64,000 bases of DNA from an uncultured Eubacteriales bacterium (GTDB lineage: Bacteria; Bacillota; Clostridia; Oscillospirales; Oscillospiraceae): positions 1 through 64,000 of the forward strand of contig ONIG01000007.1 of NCBI GenBank assembly GCA_900317855.1. Reading direction: 5' to 3'. Of the stretch, positions 40,073-47,884 are shown one piece after another; the stretch's first letter is position 1, and every line of letters starts with the position of its first letter. A model generated the notes under the pieces. That model made no database searches. It saw only the letters and a list, made by a program, of their open reading frames with translations, and was not told where the DNA came from. Both the position numbers and the translations under genes were made by a program.

Positions 40073-40902
40073 CGGTCGGCATCGTTGGCCTGGGCCTGAT
40101 CGGCGGCTCCTTTGCCAAGGCGTATCACGAAGCGGGCGCGACCGTGCTCGCCTGGAACCGCAGCCGCAGCGTGCTCGATTTTGCCATGATGAGCGGCGCG
40201 GTGGACGCCGAGCTCACGGAGAAGAACATCGCCGCGTGCGACCTTGTGCTCATTGCGCTCTACCCGGAGGCGACCATCGACTGGTTCCGCCGCATGGCCC
40301 CGCACATCGGAGCGCACCCCGTCGTGCTCGACTGCGGCGGCACGAAGCGCACCATCTGCGCCGCCTGCTTCCCGATCGCGAAGGAGCACGGCGTCACGTT
40401 CCTCGGCGGCCACCCGATGGCCGGCACGCAGTATTCCGGTTTCAAAAACGCGAAAGCGACCATGTACCACGGCGCGCCGATGGTCATCGTGCCGCCGGAC
40501 TTTGACGATGTGCTGCTCTTTGACCGCGTCAAGCAGCTGCTCCAGCCCGCGGGCTTCTCGCGCTTCTCGTTCACGACGGCGGAGGCGCACGACGAGATGA
40601 TCGCCTTCACCTCGCAGATGGCGCACGTCGTCTCGAATGCGTATATCAAGAGCCCCACGGCGGACCGGCACAAGGGCTTTTCCGCCGGCAGCTACAAGGA
40701 CATGACCCGTGTCGCATGGCTGAGCCCCGAGATGTGGGCTGAGCTCTTTCTGGAAAACAAGGACAATCTGCTCCATGAGCTGGACATATTCATGGCGCAC
40801 CTCGGCGAGTACCGCGACGCGATGGCGCGCGACGACCTGCCCGCGCTCACGCGCCTGCTCGACGAGGGCCGCCGGCGCAAAGAGGAGGTAGACGGCCGAT
40901 GA
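40069..40902 (+). CDS. tyrA: Prephenate dehydrogenase
   Basis: The 277-residue NAD(P)-dependent enzyme has the Rossmann start VGIVGLGLIGGSFAKA, a conserved GGHPMAG segment with the catalytic His region near residue 110, and the central all-helical dimer domain. It oxidatively decarboxylates prephenate to 4-hydroxyphenylpyruvate, the Tyr branch. It lacks a fused chorismate mutase and a C-terminal ACT domain, so direct feedback by Tyr is less evident and control may rest on AroF and the attenuator. It overlaps aroF and aroB by 4 nt each. Confidence 0.94.
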   Translation: MTVGIVGLGLIGGSFAKAYHEAGATVLAWNRSRSVLDFAMMSGAVDAELTEKNIAACDLVLIALYPEATIDWFRRMAPHIGAHPVVLDCGGTKRTICAACFPIAKEHGVTFLGGHPMAGTQYSGFKNAKATMYHGAPMVIVPPDFDDVLLFDRVKQLLQPAGFSRFSFTTAEAHDEMIAFTSQMAHVVSNAYIKSPTADRHKGFSAGSYKDMTRVAWLSPEMWAELFLENKDNLLHELDIFMAHLGEYRDAMARDDLPALTRLLDEGRRRKEEVDGR

Positions 40903-41960
40903 CGACCATCCATGTGACCGCCTCGCGCGATTATGACGTGCTCGTGCAGCCGGGCCTGCTCGATGATGCCGGTGCGCAGATCGCGCAGGTGCTCGGCACG
41001 GGCCGCACAGCGGCCATCGTCTCGGGGGAGACCGTGGCGGGGCTGTATGCCGGGCGGCTCGCGGCGTCGCTCACGCGCGCGGGCTTTCGCGCCGTGACAT
41101 TCACCTATCCCGGCGGTGAGCACTGCAAGACGCTCGCCACCTACGCGGCGCTGCTGGACTTTCTGGCTGCGCACCGGCTGAGCCGCAGCGACCTGATCGT
41201 CGCGCTCGGCGGCGGCGTGACCGGCGACCTCGCGGGCTTTGCCGCCGCGACGTACCAGCGCGGCATCCCGTTCGTACAGGTGCCGACGACGCTGCTGGCC
41301 GCCGTAGATTCCTCCGTCGGCGGCAAGACGGCCGTGAACCTTACGAGCGGCAAAAATCAGGTCGGCTGTTTCTATCAGCCGAGCCTTGTGCTCTGCGACC
41401 CGGACACGCTGCGCACCCTCCCGCCGGAGGAATACCGCAACGGCTGTGCCGAAGTCATCAAATACGCCGTGCTGCGCAGCGAGCCGTTCTTCTCCGAGCT
41501 GCGCGCGGTCCCGGTCAGCGCGCAGGTGGAGCACGTCATTGCGACGTGCGTCGGCATGAAGCGCGACCTTGTCGCGGCCGATGAGTTCGACCGCGGCAGC
41601 CGCCAGCTGCTGAACCTCGGCCACTCGTTCGGCCACGCGGTCGAAAAATGCAGCGACTACGCCGTGCCGCACGGCTGCGGCGTGGCCATCGGCATGGCCA
41701 TCATCGCGCGCGCGGCCGCCAAGCGCGGCATCTGCACGGAGGACACCTGCGCGCAGATCATCGCGCTCCTGCGGCAGTACGGCCTGCCGACGGAGACGGA
41801 CTTCACCTGTGACGCGCTCACGGACGCCGCGCGCTCGGATAAGAAGATCGCCGACGGCAAGCTGCACCTCATCGTGCCGGAGCGCATCGGCCATTGCCGC
41901 ATCGAGACGATCCCGGCGGCGGACATCCGCGCCTGGCTCGCGGACGGAGGCGTTGCATGA
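40899..41960 (+). CDS. aroB: 3-dehydroquinate synthase
   Basis: This 353-residue enzyme has AroB signatures: FTYPGGEHCKTL near residue 68, ALGGGVTGDLAGFAAATY near 103, PTTLLAAVDSSVGGKTAVNL near 128, the Zn-binding Glu in NGCAEVIKY and His ligands in LNLGHSFGHAVE near 228 and PHGCGVAIG. It converts DAHP to 3-dehydroquinate with NAD+ and Zn2+. The gene is ATGA-coupled with tyrA and aroA. Confidence 0.96.
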   Translation: MTTIHVTASRDYDVLVQPGLLDDAGAQIAQVLGTGRTAAIVSGETVAGLYAGRLAASLTRAGFRAVTFTYPGGEHCKTLATYAALLDFLAAHRLSRSDLIVALGGGVTGDLAGFAAATYQRGIPFVQVPTTLLAAVDSSVGGKTAVNLTSGKNQVGCFYQPSLVLCDPDTLRTLPPEEYRNGCAEVIKYAVLRSEPFFSELRAVPVSAQVEHVIATCVGMKRDLVAADEFDRGSRQLLNLGHSFGHAVEKCSDYAVPHGCGVAIGMAIIARAAAKRGICTEDTCAQIIALLRQYGLPTETDFTCDALTDAARSDKKIADGKLHLIVPERIGHCRIETIPAADIRAWLADGGVA

Positions 41961-43237
41961 ATCAGACCGTTTTCCCCGGGCCGCGCACGGGCAGCGTGCG
42001 CATCCCGGCTTCCAAATCGCAGGCGCACCGCCTGCTCATCTGCGCCGCCCTCGGCGCGCAGCCCGTGATGCTGCAGTGCGACGGCGTCTCGGCCGACATC
42101 GCCGCCACGGCGCGCTGCCTGTGCGCCCTCGGCGCGGACATCACGGACGACGGCGCGGGCACATTCCGCATTGTTCCCATTGCCGGGGAAATGCCCGCGC
42201 ACGCCGACATGCTGTGCGGTGAGAGCGGCTCGACGCTGCGCTTTCTGCTGCCGGTCGTGGGCGCGCTCGGTGCGGACGTGACCTTCCACATGGAGGGGCG
42301 CCTGCCGGAGCGGCCGCTGTCGCCGCTCGACGCGGTGCTCACCGCGCACGGCATGACCATCCGGCGTGACGGCGCGCTGCTGCACGTTGCCGGGCAGCTG
42401 CGGCCCGGTGCTTACGAACTGCCGGGCGACGTGTCCTCGCAGTACATCTCCGGCCTGCTCATGGCGCTGCCGCGTCTGCCGGGGGAGAGCACGCTCGCCG
42501 TGACGGGCAGGCTCGAGTCCGCGGGCTACATCGCCATGACGGAGGACGCGCTGCGCCTGTCCGGCATCCGCCTGCAAAAGCAGGAGCGGACGTACACCAT
42601 CCCCGGCGGCCAGACGGTGCGCCTCCCGGCACAGAGCCATGTGGAGGGCGACTGGTCGAACGCCGCGTTTTTCCTGTGCATGGGCGCGCTCTCGCCCGCC
42701 GGCGTCACGGTCACGGGCCTGTCGGCGGCCTCGTCGCAGGGTGACCGCGCGGTGCTCGATGTCCTGCGCCGCTTCGGCGCGGACGTGCGCGAGACACAGG
42801 ACGCCGTCACCGTCCGGCGCGGCGCGCTGCGCGGCGTCACGATCGACGCTGCGCCCATCCCGGATCTGATCCCGGTGCTGAGCGTCGTCGCCGCGCTCGC
42901 GGACGGCGAGACACGGATCGTCAACGCCGCCCGTCTGCGGCTCAAGGAGTCTGACCGGCTCGAGAGCACGGCCGCCATGCTGCGCGCGCTCGGCGCGCAG
43001 GTGGAGGTGCATGACAGCGGCCTGACCATCACCGGCCGAAAGATGCTCACCGGCGGCACGGTCGATCCGCAGCGCGACCACCGCATCGCCATGGCGGCGG
43101 CCACCGCCGCCTGCGGCTGTACCGCGCCCGTCACGGTGCATGACTGCGCCTGTACCGACAAATCCTATCCCCGCTTCTGGACGGATCTTTCTGCGCTGAA
43201 AACCGTTCCCGCAGCGGAGAACACAGAACTTGAATAA
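41957..43237 (+). CDS. aroA: EPSP synthase (3-phosphoshikimate 1-carboxyvinyltransferase)
   Basis: The 426-residue protein has the two-domain EPSP synthase architecture: RIPASKSQAHRLLICAAL near residue 16, CGESGSTLRFLLPVVGAL near 87, a Ser-rich GDVSSQYISGLLMALP near 155, and RLRLKESDRLESTAAML plus HDCACTDKSYPRFWTDL at the C-terminus. It transfers enolpyruvyl from PEP to shikimate 3-phosphate. ATG 41957 overlaps the aroB stop as ATGA; a long upstream in-frame extension is an artefact of overlap with aroB. Confidence 0.96.
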   Translation: MNQTVFPGPRTGSVRIPASKSQAHRLLICAALGAQPVMLQCDGVSADIAATARCLCALGADITDDGAGTFRIVPIAGEMPAHADMLCGESGSTLRFLLPVVGALGADVTFHMEGRLPERPLSPLDAVLTAHGMTIRRDGALLHVAGQLRPGAYELPGDVSSQYISGLLMALPRLPGESTLAVTGRLESAGYIAMTEDALRLSGIRLQKQERTYTIPGGQTVRLPAQSHVEGDWSNAAFFLCMGALSPAGVTVTGLSAASSQGDRAVLDVLRRFGADVRETQDAVTVRRGALRGVTIDAAPIPDLIPVLSVVAALADGETRIVNAARLRLKESDRLESTAAMLRALGAQVEVHDSGLTITGRKMLTGGTVDPQRDHRIAMAAATAACGCTAPVTVHDCACTDKSYPRFWTDLSALKTVPAAENTELE

Positions 43238-43248
43238 GGAGCTTGACC

Positions 43249-44391
43249 ATGGAACTTAGTGACTATCGCCAGCAGATCGACGGCATCGACAGCCAGCTGC
43301 TCGCCCTGTTTTACCAGCGCATGGAGGTCGCGGCGCAGATCGCAGGCTACAAGAAGGCGCACAACCTCCCGGCGCTCGACGCCGGGCGCGAGCGCGCAAA
43401 GCTGCAGCAGATCGCAGACGCCGCGCCGGAGGATCTGCGCGAATACGCCGTGTCGCTCTACTCGCTCATCTTTGAGCTCAGCCGCAGCTGCCAGAACCGG
43501 CTGCTCGGCGTCACGAGCCCGCTGACCGCAGAGATCGAGCAGGCCATCGCGCGCACGCCCCAGCTGTTTCCGGAGCATCCGGCCGTCGCGTGTCAGGGTG
43601 TGGAGGGCGCGTATTCCCAGCTCGCGTGCGACCGCCTGTTCACGATGCCGAACGTGTTTTACTGCGCTACGTTCGAGGCGGTGTTCGCCGCCATCGAAAA
43701 GGGCCTGTGCCGCTACGGTGTCATCCCGCTGGAAAACAGCACGGCCGGCTCCGTCAACGCCGTGTACGATCTGATGATGCAGCACAACTTCCGCATCGTG
43801 CGCAGTGTGCGCCTGAAGATCGACCACTGCCTGCTGGCCAAGCCCGGCACGAAGCTCTCGGACATCAAGGAAATCTATTCCCATGAGCAGGCCATCAGCC
43901 AGTGCGGCCGCTTCCTGCAGAGCCTGCCGGGCGTGACGGTCGTGCGCTGCGAGAACACCGCCATGGCCGCCAAGCGCGTGGCCGAGTCGGACCGCACGGA
44001 CGTCGCGGCGCTCTCGTCGCGCGCGTGCGTCGGGCTCTACGGGCTCGAGAGCCTGGCCTCCTCCGTGCAGGATCAGGGCAATAACTACACGCGCTTTATC
44101 TGCATCGCCAAGGACCTTGAGATCTATCCCGGCGCCGACCGCACGAGCCTCATGATGGTGCTGCCGCACAAGCCGGGCTCCCTGTACAAGGTGCTCTCGC
44201 GCTTTTATGCGCTCGGCATCAATCTCAACAAGCTCGAGAGCCGTCCGCTGCCGGAGCGCGACTTTGAGTTCATGTTCTACTTTGACCTCGAGACGTCGGT
44301 TTATTCGCCGCAGTTCCAGCAGCTCATGGGCGAGCTGCCGGGCCTGTGTGAGGAGTTTTCCTACCTCGGCAGCTATCGCGAGGTGGTGTGA
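43249..44391 (+). CDS. pheA: Bifunctional chorismate mutase / prephenate dehydratase
   Basis: The 380-residue P-protein contains an AroQ-type chorismate mutase (about 1-85; LSDYRQQIDGIDSQLLALFYQRM), a prephenate dehydratase domain (about 105-285; QGVEGAYSQ, IPLENSTAGSV and the catalytic NYTRF near 286) and an ACT domain (about 300-372; PHKPGSLYKVLSRF, LNKLESRP) for Phe feedback. It takes chorismate to phenylpyruvate. AAGGAG lies 7 nt before ATG 43249; a preceding in-frame TTG is not needed. It follows aroA by 11 nt. Confidence 0.96.
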   Translation: MELSDYRQQIDGIDSQLLALFYQRMEVAAQIAGYKKAHNLPALDAGRERAKLQQIADAAPEDLREYAVSLYSLIFELSRSCQNRLLGVTSPLTAEIEQAIARTPQLFPEHPAVACQGVEGAYSQLACDRLFTMPNVFYCATFEAVFAAIEKGLCRYGVIPLENSTAGSVNAVYDLMMQHNFRIVRSVRLKIDHCLLAKPGTKLSDIKEIYSHEQAISQCGRFLQSLPGVTVVRCENTAMAAKRVAESDRTDVAALSSRACVGLYGLESLASSVQDQGNNYTRFICIAKDLEIYPGADRTSLMMVLPHKPGSLYKVLSRFYALGINLNKLESRPLPERDFEFMFYFDLETSVYSPQFQQLMGELPGLCEEFSYLGSYREVV

Positions 44392-45611
44392 TGATGCGGT
44401 GCGGACTTCTGGGCGAAAAGCTCGGCCACAGCTACTCGCCGGCCATCCACGCGCAGCTCGCCGACTATGCCTACGGGCTCTATGAGGTCGCGCCGGAGGA
44501 CCTGACGGCGTTTTTGACCGGCGGCGATTTTGACGCGCTCAACGTGACCATCCCGTATAAAAAGGCGGTCATCCCGTACTGCGCGGAACTCTCGCCGATC
44601 GCGCGCAGGCTCGGCAGCGTGAACGTGCTCGTCCGCCGGGCGGACGGCACGCTCTACGGCGACAATGCCGATGCCTTCGGCTTCGAGTACCTCGTGCGCC
44701 GCAGCGGCATCGACGTTGCGGGGCAAAAGGCGCTCGTGCTCGGCAACGGCGGCGCGTCCGCGACCATTCAGGCCGTGCTCGAGCAGCTCGGTGCGCACGT
44801 GACGGTCATCTCCCGCCACGGGCCGGATAATTATGAGAACCTCGATCGCCATGCCGACGCGCACGTGATCGTCAACACCACGCCGGTCGGCATGTATCCG
44901 AACACGGGCAAAGCCGCCGTCGACCTGCGGCAGTTCCCGCAGTGCGCGGGCGTACTCGACATCGTCTATAACCCCGCGCGCACGGCGCTGCTGCTGCAGG
45001 CGGAAAGCCTCGGCATCCCGTGCGCGGGCGGGCTGTACATGCTCGTGGCGCAGGCCAAGCGCAGCTGTGAGGTGTTCACTGATACGGTCATCGACGATGC
45101 GGAGATTCTGCGCATCCACCGTCTGCTGCGGCAGGAGATGGAGAACGTCGTCCTCATCGGCATGCCAGGCAGCGGCAAGAGCACCATCGCGGCGCTGCTC
45201 GCCGAGCGGCTGCACCGCCCGGTGCTTGACAGCGACGCGCAGGTCGTCGAGACGGCGGGCATGTCCATCCCGGACATTTTTGCCGCCGGGGGAGAGGACG
45301 CCTTCCGCGCACGGGAGACGGCCGCGCTCGCCGAGCTCGGCAAGCGCTCCGGCGCGGTGCTCGCGACCGGCGGCGGCAGCGTCTGCCGCGAGGAAAACTA
45401 CCCGCTCCTGCACCAGAACGGCACGATCTTCTGGCTCCAGCGCGACCTCGCGCGCCTGCCGAAGGACGGCCGCCCCATCTCCCAGCGCAGCGACCTTGCC
45501 GCGCTCTACGCGCAGCGCGCGCCGCTGTACGCCCGCTTCGCCGACGCGGTCATTGACAACAACGGCACGCCGGAGGAGACGGTACACAAAATTCTGGAGG
45601 CGCTGGCATGA
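44391..45611 (+). CDS. aroE-aroK: Fused shikimate dehydrogenase - shikimate kinase
   Basis: One continuous 406-residue frame contains a shikimate dehydrogenase (about 1-240; GHSYSPAIH substrate motif, NVTIPYKKAV with catalytic Lys, DNADAFGF, NADP-binding LGNGGASAT) directly joined to a shikimate kinase (about 247-406; Walker A IGMPGSGKST, DSDAQVVETAGMSIPDIF, EATGGGS-type ATGGGSVC). The two reactions, dehydroshikimate to shikimate to shikimate 3-phosphate, are consecutive, so the fusion joins neighbouring pathway steps. ATG 44391 overlaps the pheA stop by one base; ATG 44394 is an equally possible start. Confidence 0.94.
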   Translation: MMRCGLLGEKLGHSYSPAIHAQLADYAYGLYEVAPEDLTAFLTGGDFDALNVTIPYKKAVIPYCAELSPIARRLGSVNVLVRRADGTLYGDNADAFGFEYLVRRSGIDVAGQKALVLGNGGASATIQAVLEQLGAHVTVISRHGPDNYENLDRHADAHVIVNTTPVGMYPNTGKAAVDLRQFPQCAGVLDIVYNPARTALLLQAESLGIPCAGGLYMLVAQAKRSCEVFTDTVIDDAEILRIHRLLRQEMENVVLIGMPGSGKSTIAALLAERLHRPVLDSDAQVVETAGMSIPDIFAAGGEDAFRARETAALAELGKRSGAVLATGGGSVCREENYPLLHQNGTIFWLQRDLARLPKDGRPISQRSDLAALYAQRAPLYARFADAVIDNNGTPEETVHKILEALA

Positions 45612-46051
45612 AGTTTCTCGTCATCAACGGGCCGAACCTGAACCTGCTCGGCCTGCGCGAACCGGCCATCTACGGCAGCCGGAGCTTTACCGCGCTGCAG
45701 GATTTCATCCGCGCATCCGCTGCCGAGGCAGGCGTGGAGGTCGCGCTGTTCCAGTCCAACCACGAGGGCGCGATCGTCGATGCCATTCAGGCGGCCTACG
45801 GCACCGTGGACGGCATCGTCATCAACCCCGCCGCCTATACGCACACGAGTGTCGCCATTCTCGATGCGCTCAAGGCTGTGGCCCTCCCGGCGGTGGAGGT
45901 GCACCTGTCGGACGTCAGCGCCCGGGAGCCTTTCCGTCAGATCTCCTACGCCGGCATGGCGTGCGTGAAAACGTACATGGGCCTCGGCTTCGAGGGCTAC
46001 CGGCAGGCAATCTTGTATTTGAAACAGTATCTGGAGGAGGCAAACGCATGA
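45608..46051 (+). CDS. aroQ: Type II 3-dehydroquinate dehydratase
   Basis: This 147-residue protein has the type II dehydroquinase landmarks: INGPNLNLLGLREPAIYG near residue 6 (with the active-site Tyr loop), QSNHEGAIVDAI near 47, NPAAYTHTSVAILDAL near 75 and VEVHLSDVSAREPFR near 97, with His in the HLSD motif. It dehydrates 3-dehydroquinate to dehydroshikimate as a dodecamer. It overlaps both neighbours by 4 nt. Confidence 0.96.
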   Translation: MKFLVINGPNLNLLGLREPAIYGSRSFTALQDFIRASAAEAGVEVALFQSNHEGAIVDAIQAAYGTVDGIVINPAAYTHTSVAILDALKAVALPAVEVHLSDVSAREPFRQISYAGMACVKTYMGLGFEGYRQAILYLKQYLEEANA

Positions 46052-47241
46052 TCTCGAAACAAATGATCGACTGGGGCGAGAGCGGCTGCTCCATCCGCGA
46101 GATCGCAGCCTACGGCGAGCGCCGCGCGGCCGAGATCGGCCCTGAAAACGTCTATAACTTTGCCATCGGCAACCCGAGCATCGACCCGCCGGACTGCGTG
46201 CATGCGGCCGTCGAGCGGCTGCTGCGCACCGTGCCGCCCACGCAGCTGCATGCCTACGCGCCCGCACCGGGCATGGCGTCCGTGCGCGAAAAGGTCGCGG
46301 CCTACCTGACGGACACCTTCGGCGAGGCGTACCGTGCGCAGGACATTTACATGACCGACGGCGCGTCGAGCGCGCTGGCCATCCTCACGCGCGCGCTCAT
46401 GGGCCCGGGGGATGAGGCCATCGTGTTCGCACCGTATTTCCCGGAGTATGCTGTCTATGCCGAGGCGGCGGGCGGCAGCGTGCGCGTCGTGCCGTGCCGG
46501 GCGGACACGTTTGCGCTCGATCTGGATGCGCTCGCGGCCGCAGTGACGGAAAAGACCGCGCTGCTCATCCTGAACTCTCCGAATAACCCCTCCGGTGTCG
46601 TCGTCTCGCGCCCGGAGCTTGAGGCGCTCAGCACGTTCCTGCGCGAAAAGCAGGCCCAGTACGGCCACCCGATCTACATCATCGCCGACGAGCCGTACCG
46701 CGAGCTGGTCTACGGCGGGGTGGAGGTGCCATTTCTGCCCGCGATCTATCCGAACGCGATCTATTGCTATTCCTACAGCAAGACGCTGTCCCTGCCCGGC
46801 GAGCGCGTGGGCTTTCTTGCCCTGCACCCGGCCATGGACGATTACGCAGCCGTGCACGCGGCCGTGCTCGGCGCGGGGCGCGCGCTGGGGTATATCTGCG
46901 TGTCGTCGCTGTTCCAGCTCGCCGTGGCGGAGTGCCTCGGCCAGACGGCGGACATCTCGGCCTATGCGGCCAACCGCGAACTTATCTACGGCGCGCTCGC
47001 GGACATGGGCTATGCGTGCGCGCGGCCGGACGGCGCGTTTTATCTTTTCCTCAAGTCGCCGGAGCCGGACGCCAGGGCGTTTTGCCGCCGCGCGATGGAC
47101 TATGACATCCTGCTCGTGCCGGGCGATGATTTCGGCTGCCCCGGCTATGCGCGTCTGGCCTACTGCGTGGCGCGCAGCCAGCTCGAGCGCTCGCTCCCGG
47201 CGTTCCGGAAGCTGGCCGAGAGCTACGGCCTCTCCAAGTAA
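46048..47241 (+). CDS. Class I/II aminotransferase, probably aromatic
   Basis: This 397-residue PLP enzyme has the fold-type I pattern: NFAIGNPSIDPP near residue 36, TDGASSALAILTRAL near 109, LNSPNNPSGVVVS near 175, the aspartate that contacts PLP in IADEPYRELVY near 213, and the Schiff-base Lys in YSYSKTLSLPGERVGF near 249. As last gene of the operon it probably transaminates phenylpyruvate and 4-hydroxyphenylpyruvate to Phe and Tyr. This substrate assignment is by context. GGAGGAGG lies before ATG 46048, which overlaps the aroQ stop. Confidence 0.9.
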   Translation: MISKQMIDWGESGCSIREIAAYGERRAAEIGPENVYNFAIGNPSIDPPDCVHAAVERLLRTVPPTQLHAYAPAPGMASVREKVAAYLTDTFGEAYRAQDIYMTDGASSALAILTRALMGPGDEAIVFAPYFPEYAVYAEAAGGSVRVVPCRADTFALDLDALAAAVTEKTALLILNSPNNPSGVVVSRPELEALSTFLREKQAQYGHPIYIIADEPYRELVYGGVEVPFLPAIYPNAIYCYSYSKTLSLPGERVGFLALHPAMDDYAAVHAAVLGAGRALGYICVSSLFQLAVAECLGQTADISAYAANRELIYGALADMGYACARPDGAFYLFLKSPEPDARAFCRRAMDYDILLVPGDDFGCPGYARLAYCVARSQLERSLPAFRKLAESYGLSK

Positions 47242-47253
47242 CCTCCGCAAACA

Positions 47254-47291
47254 AAAAACGGCGTCCCCGAGCCTTCGGGGGCGCCGTTTTT
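47254..47291 (+). terminator. Terminator of the aromatic operon
   Basis: AAAAACGGCGTCCCCGA (47254-47270) pairs with TCGGGGGCGCCGTTTTT (47275-47291) with one wobble and a GCCT loop. It works toward aminotransferase on the plus strand and, with its A run, toward cotF on the minus strand. Confidence 0.92.
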
Positions 47292-47303
47292 GCGTGGATG
47301 GTG

Positions 47304-47756
47304 TCAGGCGTACATGGCATTGGTGTTCATATAGTCATAGATGACCTTGCCATGGTGCTGCTCCTGCTTTTGAATGTCGTTGAGCACGCTGCGGGCGTTG
47401 GCATCGCCAAACTCGAACACGCACGTGTCGTACAGGTGCGAGGCGTGCTTTTCCATCGCGAGCACGTCCGTGCACAGGTAGCAGTCGTTTTGCTTCTGCG
47501 GGGTCTCGGTGTTGTTGTAGGTCGCCGTGAACGTCGTCGGCACGGTCGCGGAGTCCGATGGGGCGGCGACGGTGCCGCCCTCCATTTGCGTGATCGCGTC
47601 GAGATGCTGCTGCTCGACCTGCGCGATCTGCTCGAACAGGTTTTTCAGCTGCGGGTCATTGGCGCTGGCGGCGTGGCGGTTGTACTTGTCCACGCACAGC
47701 TGCTCCTGCCCTTTGAGATCTTTGAGTAAACTGGCCTCTTTTGGGGTCAACTGCAT
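47304..47756 (-). CDS. CotF-family spore coat protein
   Basis: The 150-residue protein is a ferritin-like helical bundle of the CotF/spore coat family: TPKEASLLKDLKGQEQLCVDKY at the N-terminus, LFEQIAQVEQQHLDAI near residue 45, and C-terminal NDIQKQEQHHGKVIYDYM. Glu/His pairs in the helices resemble a degenerate di-metal site. Members occur in spore-forming Firmicutes and are mostly coat-associated. ATG 47756 follows GAGGTGAT. It supports a sporulating host but does not prove sporulation. Confidence 0.85.
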   Translation of the reverse strand: MQLTPKEASLLKDLKGQEQLCVDKYNRHAASANDPQLKNLFEQIAQVEQQHLDAITQMEGGTVAAPSDSATVPTTFTATYNNTETPQKQNDCYLCTDVLAMEKHASHLYDTCVFEFGDANARSVLNDIQKQEQHHGKVIYDYMNTNAMYA

Positions 47757-47775
47757 AAATATCACCTCAGAGCCA

Positions 47776-47812
47776 GTATGCCCACCGGCACGGCGGGGCA
47801 TACACCGGTGGG
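47776..47812 (-). other. Alternative hairpins between cotF and the methyltransferase
   Basis: GTATGCCC (47776-47783) can pair with GGGCATAC (47796-47803), or CCCACCGG (47781-47788) with CCGGTGGG (47805-47812). The two 8-bp stems overlap and exclude each other. They lie in the leader of the minus-strand cotF gene just upstream of its ribosome site. Confidence 0.4.
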
Positions 47813-47822
47813 AAAAAAGCGG

Positions 47823-47851
47823 TGGCGTCCGCACGCAAAATCGGTTATAAT
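47823..47851 (+). promoter_or_regulatory. Promoter of the RNA methyltransferase gene
   Basis: Perfect -10 TATAAT (47846-47851) with a weak -35 TGGCGT (47823-47828) 17 bp upstream. RNA would start near 47858, leaving too little leader for ATG 47864 and supporting ATG 47885. Confidence 0.6.
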
Positions 47852-47884
47852 CGGGCTGACCCTATGGAAAAGAGAGATGCAGCT

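Noticed and set aside
45067-46047. Long in-frame extension upstream of the aminotransferase
   Set aside because: It reads aroK and aroQ in the wrong frame as Arg/Ser-rich sequence; ATG 46048 has its own strong ribosome site.
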